A stretch of 12,310 nucleotides of DNA from JBMYQA01 sp049600855 (GTDB lineage: Bacteria; Bacteroidota; Bacteroidia; Cytophagales; Flammeovirgaceae): NCBI GenBank assembly GCA_049600855.1, contig JBMYQA010000177.1:1-12310 (forward strand). Direction: 5' to 3'. The notes under the pieces were generated by a model. The model was not told where the DNA came from. It was given only the letters and a program-made list of their open reading frames with translations, and searched no databases. Positions 1-5,575 of this stretch are shown one piece after another. The first letter of the stretch is position 1. Each line of letters opens with the position of its first letter. A program made the translations under genes and the position numbers.

Positions 1-508
1 TGAATAAGGTACAGAAAAAATAAAGTAATACCCCTGAATTAAACCAAAACATTGGAATCTTTTCAGCCTGATGGTTAGTTGGGTTTTGTAAGGCTTGTTG
101 GAAATATAAAATAGATAAACCGACTAAGATGATGCTACTAATAGTTCTAGCGTAACTATTATGAATGCTTAAAGGTTGAAGGTATACGGTATTGAGTATG
201 GAGAACGTCACAAACAAAATATTGAGCGCAATAAACCATTTAGAAGAGATGGATTTTAGTGTTAACTGATAAATGCAAACAATTAAAATGAATTGAATGG
301 GGGTATAAATATGACCCGTAAATAGATTATTAACCCCAAGCAACCAGAGTACACTGCTGGTAGCACTTAAAACAAAAGCAATACCTGAAAGCCAAACAAT
401 GAGCTTGATTGACGGCTTCAAAAGTTTATAGTTTAATATGCCAACTAAAAAAGGAAGAATGGTAGGCATAAAACCAAAGATGATGAGAAGTTGCTTGAAG
501 TTATACAC
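1..508 (-). CDS. Partial multi-pass membrane protein, 3' end beyond the window edge
   Basis: Reading the minus strand from 508 down to 1 gives about 169 codons with no stop, so the gene continues past the left edge. The product is very hydrophobic, with about six predicted membrane segments visible: one near residues 6-24, then stretches containing LIVWLSGIAF, YTPIQFILIVCIYQL, WFIALNILFVTFSIL, ISSIILVGLSILYF and, at the edge, MFWFNSGVLLYFF. An aromatic FW-NSG-LLYF segment of this kind occurs, from memory, in Bacteroidota 7TM proteins that stand alone or precede histidine kinase domains; whether a kinase follows cannot be seen. The start is uncertain: GTG at 508 keeps the whole first segment, ATG at 469 would shorten it, and an in-frame TAG lies at 539-541. 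Upstream on the same strand is the unknown 285-aa gene, with a terminator-like hairpin between them. Confidence 0.72.
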   Translation of the reverse strand, partial: MYNFKQLLIIFGFMPTILPFLVGILNYKLLKPSIKLIVWLSGIAFVLSATSSVLWLLGVNNLFTGHIYTPIQFILIVCIYQLTLKSISSKWFIALNILFVTFSILNTVYLQPLSIHNSYARTISSIILVGLSILYFQQALQNPTNHQAEKIPMFWFNSGVLLYFFCTLF

Positions 509-540
509 GTTTGATGTGATCAGGAGATTTACAAAGAACT

Positions 541-597
541 AAAAAAACATTTCACTACTTAATAAAAGATTTGTGAGTCCTTCGTTAAGCAGTGAAA
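541..597 (-). terminator. Hairpin with T-run after the 285-aa gene
   Basis: On the minus strand TTTCACTGCTTAA (597-585) pairs with TTAAGTAGTGAAA (562-550), a 13-bp helix with one G-U pair and a 22-nt loop. Seven T follow (547-541). This fits a rho-independent terminator for the minus-strand gene ending at 654. The stem is AT-rich, so termination may be partial and the membrane-protein gene downstream may depend on read-through. Confidence 0.6.
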
Positions 598-653
598 ATG
601 TAAGTTATTTGCTGAAATATAACACACTAGTTTTACATATCTACTCTGCTAGT

Positions 654-1511
654 TTAGGGACACGTGTCAGGACAAGGCGCAGTCATGTTGAAGAAGGTAC
701 TAACAGCATATTCATTAGAATCAATAGACTCATCAGACTCATCATCCTTTATCGTTGTAAACACTGACGATAATGTTTGAATCGGTGGGATTGTCGGAGG
801 TGAGTCGTTCTCGGGATTTTCTGATGAGCTAAATAAAACACCAAAAGTATCCTGAAAATGAAGATTGTTTTCTAGGGTGTTAGAGTGCCCAGTTTCATGA
901 TTTGTAAATAATATATAGATATTCTTTATATTTCTATTGTAAGATTCAGAAATAGGATACAGGGCCAACAATAGATTTTTAATATCGATAGTAAAACCTT
1001 GTAAAACACCTTTATTTGATGGTAGCACAAATAAGCTGGAAGATAATGGAGGGTTTTTTATTTCGCAGTACCATTTCTCTAACCAAATTCTTGCTAATTG
1101 AGATGGAATAACTCCTCTAAGTATAGCAGATTGACCATTTATTATTTCAGTTTTGATTCCATCTTTACAATACTCAATTCCATCTTTATAATAAATAGGA
1201 GAGCTAATTAACCAATAATCACTGACTACGCGATTTTGGCGATCTGTACTATAAAGGATGCAGCAGAAAGAGATAGTTGATTGGTCTTTTTCTTTGAGGT
1301 AATGACCAAATCTTACACAAAGTTGATATGCCCCTATTGGACTTATAATATCTATAAATTTCTCTTGGGCCATCATAAAACCTGCAGCTTTTTTTATTCC
1401 ATCCTTATTGAAGATGAAACTGTTGTGAAGGTCATCAGAGGAATTTACATTAGCTACCCAATTCTCTTGAAGGGTTCTTGCTGTTCGTTCAGAAATAATT
1501 CTATTCTTCAT
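654..1511 (-). CDS. Hypothetical protein, 285 aa, possible partner of the adjacent membrane protein
   Basis: I cannot assign a function. The ATG at 1511 starts MKNRIISERTARTLQENW, a charged helical N-terminus of a style I associate, from memory, with uncharacterised Bacteroidota proteins encoded next to small membrane proteins. There is no signal peptide or membrane segment, so it is probably cytoplasmic. The middle (about 60-205) is a mixed alpha/beta region. Residues 107-121 contain two adjacent near-copies of a KDGI block (YKDGIEY, CKDGIKT), and a third KDGI lies at 36-39. After residue 225 the chain is low in complexity, with a proline/serine stretch (236-246) and an acidic linker (256-267), ending in a tail with Cys280 and Cys284 (APCPDTCP). 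The gene is divergent from the four-repeat protein gene. Its coding status is supported by length and compact frame, but no homology could be tested. Confidence 0.7.
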   Translation of the reverse strand: MKNRIISERTARTLQENWVANVNSSDDLHNSFIFNKDGIKKAAGFMMAQEKFIDIISPIGAYQLCVRFGHYLKEKDQSTISFCCILYSTDRQNRVVSDYWLISSPIYYKDGIEYCKDGIKTEIINGQSAILRGVIPSQLARIWLEKWYCEIKNPPLSSSLFVLPSNKGVLQGFTIDIKNLLLALYPISESYNRNIKNIYILFTNHETGHSNTLENNLHFQDTFGVLFSSSENPENDSPPTIPPIQTLSSVFTTIKDDESDESIDSNEYAVSTFFNMTAPCPDTCP

Positions 1512-1872
1512 TTGTCTTTCTATTATTATTGTTTTTATGAATGATGAATCGTTAGATACGATCTGTTAAATATCACTACTATCTTTAAGTATTTCAATGC
1601 GCTATGAATTGTTTTTAATGGTTAAGTAGTTGATAAACAGGTATTTATTTGTTTTTGGTCTTGCTGTAAATACCCATAAACCCTGAGCGATATCCGTATA
1701 AATACGGAGACCATAAATCCCGTAATTCTCCTACCTAAATGTACGGGTGTTTGAAGAATACCAAGTAATGTGTATGGAATTAGATAAACGCTTGCTTCAA
1801 TTTTGAAGCATGTATTTAAACCGAGCAAAAGGGTTTATTGTAAATTTTTGTAATCTATAATTTTATTAAATT
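1512..1872. promoter_or_regulatory. Divergent intergenic region with two sets of palindromes
   Basis: This 361-bp gap lies between genes reading outward on both sides. It holds a 16-bp perfect palindrome, TCCGTATAAATACGGA (1693-1708), and a second, wider pair of the same half-site, CCCGTA (1719-1724) and TACGGG (1742-1747). It also holds an 18-bp perfect palindrome, TGCTTCAATTTTGAAGCA (1793-1810), centred about 70 bp before the start at 1873. These look like operators for dimeric regulators, but which ones is unknown. A TA-rich stretch at about 1838-1847 loosely resembles a -7 box for the plus-strand gene; I do not regard it as secure. Confidence 0.45.
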
Positions 1873-2571
1873 ATGTCAGTTAAAAGAACATTATCAGCAC
1901 TTCTCTACAACGACTCCAGAGACAAGTATGAAAAAGAAAGAAACATTGATGTGGTTGGGAGCCCAAGTGATAGCGATTGGAATCGTTGGGCCATGTTGCA
2001 CAGTTCAAAGACCAATGAAGGTGACGAGCTTTATCGCCTTTACTGTTTTCAGCACGGTACCAATGATACGTTATATCAGTTTGGTTACAATGAAAAGGCT
2101 GATCAATATGAGTTTGGTTATAAATCAGATAAAGTATTAAAAATTAAAGGGGTTTCTCCTCAATTAGATACTGCTACTTTTGCGATGTTGCATGATGGGG
2201 AAAATTATAGACTTTACTTCTTAGATTTTCTAAACCCTCATAGGCTACACCAATTTGTATATGATGGTTTTCAGTATGTTATCGAAGCATCAAATCCAAT
2301 TATGGACTTGGTTGGCCTTTCACCATCAGTGGATACAAGGAGAATGGCTATGGCATCTGATAATGGTATTTCTTATGAACTCTATCTTTTTGAACAAGGA
2401 AAGAAAGGACATTTACTTCATGCCATGTACGAGGAACAACATAATACGTATGATGTCACAGATCGGATTCCCTTAGGTGTTGATTTAAATGAAGCAGATA
2501 TCACATCATTCTCATTACTTCAAGATGGTGAAGATTATTGGTGTTATTTCTTGAATTGGTTGGATGAATAG
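1873..2571 (+). CDS. Four-repeat beta-rich protein of unknown function, 232 aa
   Basis: The protein consists almost entirely of four tandem copies of a roughly 50-residue unit, at about residues 7-59, 65-117, 123-173 and 180-227. Each unit runs from a Leu-(Y/H)-x-F/M-x-Y strand through a Tyr-rich hairpin and a (G)-V/L-S-P-x-x-D-like turn to a block resembling FAMLHDGENYRLYFL. The last block is clearest as WAMLHSS..YRLYCF, FAMLHDGENYRLYFL, MAMASDN.SYELYLF and FSLLQDGEDYWCYFL. Repeats of this length rich in Tyr, Leu and Phe suggest a beta-propeller or beta-solenoid-like fold, which is an inference. There is no signal peptide or lipobox, so it is probably cytoplasmic. ATG at 1873 is the only start that keeps the first unit complete. 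It is a single-gene unit, divergent from the 285-aa gene and followed by a strong terminator. I do not recognise the family with certainty. Confidence 0.82.
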   Translation: MSVKRTLSALLYNDSRDKYEKERNIDVVGSPSDSDWNRWAMLHSSKTNEGDELYRLYCFQHGTNDTLYQFGYNEKADQYEFGYKSDKVLKIKGVSPQLDTATFAMLHDGENYRLYFLDFLNPHRLHQFVYDGFQYVIEASNPIMDLVGLSPSVDTRRMAMASDNGISYELYLFEQGKKGHLLHAMYEEQHNTYDVTDRIPLGVDLNEADITSFSLLQDGEDYWCYFLNWLDE

Positions 2572-2587
2572 GAGGTATGTAATTCTC

Positions 2588-2618
2588 AAAAAAGGCCATT
2601 CGCTTCGGTGGCCTTTTT
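2588..2618 (+). terminator. Rho-independent terminator of the four-repeat gene
   Basis: Six A and GGCCA (2588-2598) pair with TGGCCTTTTT (2609-2618) around a short loop; the hairpin begins 16 bases after the stop codon. The flanking A and T runs would let it act in both directions, but no minus-strand gene ends here. Confidence 0.85.
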
Positions 2619-2670
2619 CATGAAAGCCAAACACTTGATGAACAGTCAAATTCTTCGAAGTAAAATAACC

Positions 2671-2834
2671 TTAAGCATGTAAGCAGAATGAATACGGCAT
2701 TTTTACTGATTCTTTTTAAGCTAAAATTCGTTGATAAAAACTTATTTAACGCTGCTAAACTGCGATTTTATCGCCTTTTTTAGCTTAAAAATAACCTACT
2801 AAAAATACCACATTCATTTTGCTCACCTGCTTAA
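2671..2834. repeat. 164-bp imperfect palindromic element (possible MITE or dispersed repeat)
   Basis: The left arm (2671-2726) and the reverse complement of the right arm (2778-2834) agree at about 45 of 57 aligned positions, including a shared 14-base inner block TTTTTAAGCTAAAA and the outer block TTAAGCA. The 51-nt centre contains a second perfect hairpin, GCGAT-TTT-ATCGC (2762-2774). No ORF of meaningful size lies inside. Length, terminal symmetry and lack of coding potential fit a miniature inverted-repeat element or a repeated extragenic palindrome. No clear target-site duplication can be seen. An RNA able to fold into a long hairpin is the alternative. Confidence 0.65.
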
Positions 2835-2970
2835 AACAATATCCGCATCAATACCAAACTTGAGGAAGTGATGAACCCAAGGCTGAAAGAAATGAAATCT
2901 TGAAGAGTTTAACAAAACAGTCCTCTTTGTGGAACTGTTTGGCCTGAACTACCTGATTATCCAGAATGAC
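2835..2970. other. Gene-free stretch between the palindromic element and the MerC gene
   Basis: Together with the repeat, 2619-2970 is about 350 bp without a recognisable gene. A short plus-strand open stretch near 2836-2901 (ending RLKEMKS and a stop) is too brief to call. The only other structure is the hairpin described at 2913-2942. Confidence 0.5.
2913..2942 (-). terminator. Possible terminator of the MerC-domain gene
   Basis: AAACAGT (2915-2921) pairs with ACTGTTT (2934-2940), extended inward by CC/GG across a one-base bulge. It lies about 30 bases past the stop of the minus-strand MerC-domain gene. The T-run after it on the minus strand is short and interrupted, so this may be a weak terminator or only a 3'-end hairpin. 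Confidence 0.45.
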
Positions 2971-3369
2971 TCATGGCTTACTTACATATAAGCTTTCAGT
3001 TTTCTTGAGAAAATGAGTATTTACAAGATGGGCGATGGCAATGAGTAAGCCTCCAATAACGGTATTAATTGCTTCTAAAGCTTCTACCGAGGTCACTCTG
3101 CCCCAAGCAATCAGGGCAAAGCCAAGAATGATAAGGAGTAATGGAAGTACTTTATGGTGCTTCTGAAAATAACTTGGAATAATAGATAGTAAAGCTAAGC
3201 CTGCGGCAATAATTAACATAACGCCTTCAACTACAGGGCTTTCTAAGAACTCTAAGCTTCCTAAGGTAGAGAACGTAAGTAATAACGGTAAGGCTGCACA
3301 ATGAACAGCACACAAAGTGGAGGCCCAAAAACCTAGAATATCGAGATTAATTTTTTGTGTTTTCTCCAT
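2971..3369 (-). CDS. MerC-domain membrane protein
   Basis: This small inner-membrane protein of the MerC family has four hydrophobic segments (about residues 10-32, 46-66, 74-92 and 100-116 from the chosen start). The hallmark is a Cys-x-x-His-Cys motif, C20-AV-H23-C24, in the first segment, followed by AALPLLL. MerC of mercury resistance transports Hg(II), but Bacteroidota homologues usually lie outside mer operons and may handle other metals; no mer gene is present here. The frame extends upstream to 3405, but I chose ATG at 3369 (MEKTQKINLD, 132 aa). The upstream part (MQPHCKCNIISI) would be encoded by the palindromic operator and would place the start immediately beside the -7 promoter box. 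It is probably transcribed alone, since a terminator for the upstream gene lies just before its promoter. Confidence 0.85.
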   Translation of the reverse strand: MEKTQKINLDILGFWASTLCAVHCAALPLLLTFSTLGSLEFLESPVVEGVMLIIAAGLALLSIIPSYFQKHHKVLPLLLIILGFALIAWGRVTSVEALEAINTVIGGLLIAIAHLVNTHFLKKTESLYVSKP

Positions 3370-3382
3370 GATTGAAATAATG

Positions 3383-3410
3383 TTGCATTTGCAATGAGGT
3401 TGCAAATTTA
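3383..3410 (-). promoter_or_regulatory. MerC-gene promoter overlapped by a Zur/Fur-type palindrome
   Basis: TTTGCAA-TGAGG-TTGCAAA (3388-3406) is a perfect inverted repeat with a 5-bp spacer. An extra TTGCA half-site (3383-3387) forms a second overlapping palindrome, TTGCA-TT-TGCAA. On the minus strand TAAATTTG (3410-3403) fits the Bacteroidota -7 consensus TAnnTTTG exactly and shares four bases with the palindrome. The layout suggests repression by a Fur-superfamily metal regulator. Zinc (Zur) is my first guess, because TGCAA-type half-sites seem more Zur-like than Fur-like; this is inference. Confidence 0.65.
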
Positions 3411-3428
3411 AAATATTTTTCTATTAAG

Positions 3429-3455
3429 AAAAAACCTATACTCATAAAGTATAGG
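3429..3455 (-). terminator. Terminator of the flavoprotein/fusion-gene operon
   Basis: CCTATACT (3435-3442) and AGTATAGG (3448-3455) form a perfect 8-bp stem with a 5-nt loop. On the minus strand the hairpin is followed directly by TTTTTT (3434-3429). It lies 20 bases past the stop of the fusion gene and insulates the MerC gene from it. Confidence 0.85.
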
Positions 3456-3475
3456 CTTTGCCGTTGATTTCTAGC

Positions 3476-4729
3476 TTAATTTATGGGTTCAACATGAAGC
3501 TCTTGATCTCCTTTTACCATAATTTCAGGAGAGGCTGGAGGGGCAGAGAATCCAAATTTCTGGTACAAAGCTTGGGCATCGTATGTTTTTAATAACCACT
3601 TGCATTTTTCAAAAACGGGTGCATGAACAATGCAGTCTATCATCCACTTTCCCAAGCCTTTTCCCTGATGAGACTTTGTTACAAACACATCAGATAAGTA
3701 CGCAAAAGTGGTGTAATCGGTGATCACACGTGCCAATCCAATTTGTTGCTTGCCATCATACAACCCAAAGCAATGGGCATGTGCTACCGATTGTGCTACC
3801 GTTTCCAGATCACGGCCTTTTGCCCAATACGAGTTGCTAATAAAGGTATGAATAAAAGGAATATTGAGTCGAGAAGCATCGTCTGATAATTCATAGCGCT
3901 CGTGTTGCCAAGCCATATTTGGGGATGCTTCGCCTCCTTTTGGACCATAAAAAATCACCCAAGTTTTAAAATCATCACTAAACTCTACAAAACGATGTGC
4001 TACACCTGCTGGAGCAAACAACACATCATGAGGCTGAAACGTGATGTGTTCTCCTGCCAACTCAAAGGTTCCTGTTCCTTTGATTACTACATAAAGCTCA
4101 TCCTGATCATGAGGGGTTTGTAAATCCTTTTTTTCAGGCTGGTAAAGCTCCACATACATGCTCCCATGTCGGAAAAGGGTGACATACGGGTGGATTGCCT
4201 GCGTTAGTTTTCGCTGCGCATGAGCCAGATTTGTTGTAAGTGGAGTGACTTTTAATGGTTGAAAAGGCCAAGCTGCCTCAAAGATTTGTTTGAGGTGATA
4301 TTCCAAATGCACTACATAGTCTTCAATAAGCCATTTTAAATTCAACACCGTTTCAATATCTTTAGTATTGGTAGAGGCAGTGGAAACGACTTGTGCCAAT
4401 TGCTCCTGACTCAATTGGCTAACGACAAACACAATTTGCCGATTCAAACTCACCCATAAGTCTAACAGTGTTTGGATAGATTGAGCTTGATAGGCATTTG
4501 CCTTAACCAAGGCGGCCTGAGGATAAGATTCGACTTTTATTGATTGAAATTGAACATAGGTGAAACGTTGTAAATTATGCAATGCAGAATCAATCAAATG
4601 CCCGAAAATTTCTTTTTTAGACCATTTTCCAGACGGTGGTTTGGCCTCAAGTAGCTGTATAGGTAAGCTTTTTATACGTGCAGGAACTTGAAGAATGAGT
4701 TCATTGAGGTGTTTGAGGGTAGTTTGCAT
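3476..4729 (-). CDS. Three-domain fusion: DinB-like, cupin, GNAT N-acetyltransferase
   Basis: Three enzyme-type domains lie in one uninterrupted frame. Numbering here is from ATG at 4729 (417 aa); an in-frame TTG two codons earlier is a less likely start. Residues about 1-155 form a DinB-superfamily four-helix bundle, with WSKKEIFGHLIDS and the likely metal triad H44, H141, H145 (HLEYH). Residues about 160-268 form a small cupin: motif 1 has H207 and E211 (PHDQDELYVVIKGTG), motif 2 has APAGVAH with H245. Residues about 275-410 form a GNAT acetyltransferase with the acetyl-CoA loop HQGKGLGKW and the C-terminal LYQKFGF signature. DinB-like proteins often act as metal-dependent thiol transferases, and this GNAT group is uncharacterised. 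All key residues seem intact. The start lies 83 bases after the flavoprotein gene on the same strand with no terminator between, so co-transcription is likely. Confidence 0.88.
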   Translation of the reverse strand: MQTTLKHLNELILQVPARIKSLPIQLLEAKPPSGKWSKKEIFGHLIDSALHNLQRFTYVQFQSIKVESYPQAALVKANAYQAQSIQTLLDLWVSLNRQIVFVVSQLSQEQLAQVVSTASTNTKDIETVLNLKWLIEDYVVHLEYHLKQIFEAAWPFQPLKVTPLTTNLAHAQRKLTQAIHPYVTLFRHGSMYVELYQPEKKDLQTPHDQDELYVVIKGTGTFELAGEHITFQPHDVLFAPAGVAHRFVEFSDDFKTWVIFYGPKGGEASPNMAWQHERYELSDDASRLNIPFIHTFISNSYWAKGRDLETVAQSVAHAHCFGLYDGKQQIGLARVITDYTTFAYLSDVFVTKSHQGKGLGKWMIDCIVHAPVFEKCKWLLKTYDAQALYQKFGFSAPPASPEIMVKGDQELHVEPIN

Positions 4730-4812
4730 AAGCAAGTGCGTTAAAAATAAGAAATAGAAGCTGTTAAGAGATGCGCTGCTGAAGTTCCCGCCAAGACTAG
4801 ATTCCCGAAAAC

Positions 4813-5481
4813 TTAAAACTTTGCATCAAAATCTTTCAAGTAATTTACGACGCTTGCAGGTATTTCTAAATCTTGGGTCATTAAAGGGTCGGGAATTACC
4901 GAAGTTACTTGTTGCTGTAAGGGGACAAGTCCTGCCCAAATGGGTAACCCATAATCCGCTTGATCATCAGACGGGCCCGCAGCCCTTATTTTTGCAGCGC
5001 CTTCTTCAATCTTGAATTTTAATACGGCTGTAGCTTTTAACTCTGCTTCGGTTGGTTGGCGCGCCTCTTCCCATCGACCTGGAATAATCTGGTCAGTAAT
5101 GATTTTCAAACCTTCATTTTTTTCAATTTCATCTTCCACACGTTCTGCCTTACCATATAAAATGACTGAACGGTAATTGATGGAATGATGAAAGGCAGAT
5201 CGGGCTAATACTAAGCCATCTAGGAAGGTCACACAAAAACAAAGATCCATTTCTTTGGCCAATGCCGTAATCATCTGACTTTTCACCGATCCGTGCAAGT
5301 AGATGGTGTCATCTTTACGGCCATAAGAAGTGGGAATCATGAAGGGTTTGCCACCAAGGTTAAATGACACATGGCATAAAAAAGTTTGATCAAGAATTTG
5401 GTATACTTCATCACGATTATAAATTCCCCGCGATGGAACGCGCCTGATCTGACTTTTCGCTGTTTTTAGTGATTCACTCAT
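4813..5481 (-). CDS. FMN-binding flavoprotein, pyridoxamine 5'-phosphate oxidase-like (Nim/COG3467 type)
   Basis: A 222-aa FMN split-barrel protein of the type annotated as pyridoxamine 5'-phosphate oxidase family or nitroimidazole-reductase (Nim) related. Visible signatures are R14-VPSRGIYNR near the N-terminus, C36-HVSF followed by GGKPFMIPTSYGRKDDTIYLHGS (about 43-65) for the barrel and flavin site, AFHHSINYRSVILYGKAE (96-113), and the C-terminal IWAGLVPL (181-188). It lacks the RLHDR substrate motif of true PdxH, so the function is probably a different flavin reduction or a flavin-binding role, not B6 synthesis. ATG at 5481 is unambiguous. The divergent neighbour is a MocR regulator, a common arrangement for this family, and the DinB-cupin-GNAT gene follows in the same direction. 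Whether it confers nitroimidazole resistance cannot be told. Confidence 0.88.
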   Translation of the reverse strand: MSESLKTAKSQIRRVPSRGIYNRDEVYQILDQTFLCHVSFNLGGKPFMIPTSYGRKDDTIYLHGSVKSQMITALAKEMDLCFCVTFLDGLVLARSAFHHSINYRSVILYGKAERVEDEIEKNEGLKIITDQIIPGRWEEARQPTEAELKATAVLKFKIEEGAAKIRAAGPSDDQADYGLPIWAGLVPLQQQVTSVIPDPLMTQDLEIPASVVNYLKDFDAKF

Positions 5482-5512
5482 AATATTAACTGCTGTTTTC
5501 TTTTTCTGTATC

Positions 5513-5571
5513 CAAAAGTATAGTTTTACAGGACTACACTATGCTGCCAGTTTATATAAATAGAATAGTCC
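5513..5571. promoter_or_regulatory. Divergent control region between flavoprotein and MocR genes
   Basis: On the minus strand TACTTTTG (5520-5513) fits the Bacteroidota -7 box for the flavoprotein gene. Three ATAGT/ACTAT half-sites lie at 5520-5524, 5538-5542 and 5565-5569, and GGACTA (5531-5536) is inverted relative to TAGTCC (5566-5571). One half-site touches the -7 box and another lies just before the MocR start at 5576, which would suit joint control and autoregulation. The assignment to MocR is inferred from position. Confidence 0.45.
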
Positions 5572-5575
5572 AGCT

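Noticed and set aside
573..767. 64-codon plus-strand frame
   Set aside because: It overlaps the terminator hairpin and runs antisense to the end of the 285-aa gene, with a low-complexity Arg/Ile-rich translation.
1281..1544. 87-codon plus-strand frame
   Set aside because: Antisense shadow of the 285-aa gene, rich in Phe, Tyr and Cys as expected from the opposite strand.
1622..1828. 68-codon minus-strand frame in the divergent intergenic region
   Set aside because: It has no ATG start (it begins with TTG), it spans both palindrome sets, and its composition does not look like a protein. More likely regulatory DNA.
2569..2582. Shine-Dalgarno-like TAGGAGGTATGTAA after the four-repeat gene
   Set aside because: The ATG is followed at once by a stop codon, the spacing is too short, and the other genes here do not use Shine-Dalgarno sites.
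2971..3369. Considered as part of a mercury-resistance operon
   Set aside because: No merR, merA, merT or merP gene is nearby, and the operator resembles a Fur-family site, not a MerR-type spaced promoter.
4813..5481. Considered as a second pdxH
   Set aside because: The fold is shared, but the RLHDR substrate signature is absent and the pattern matches the Nim/COG3467 branch.
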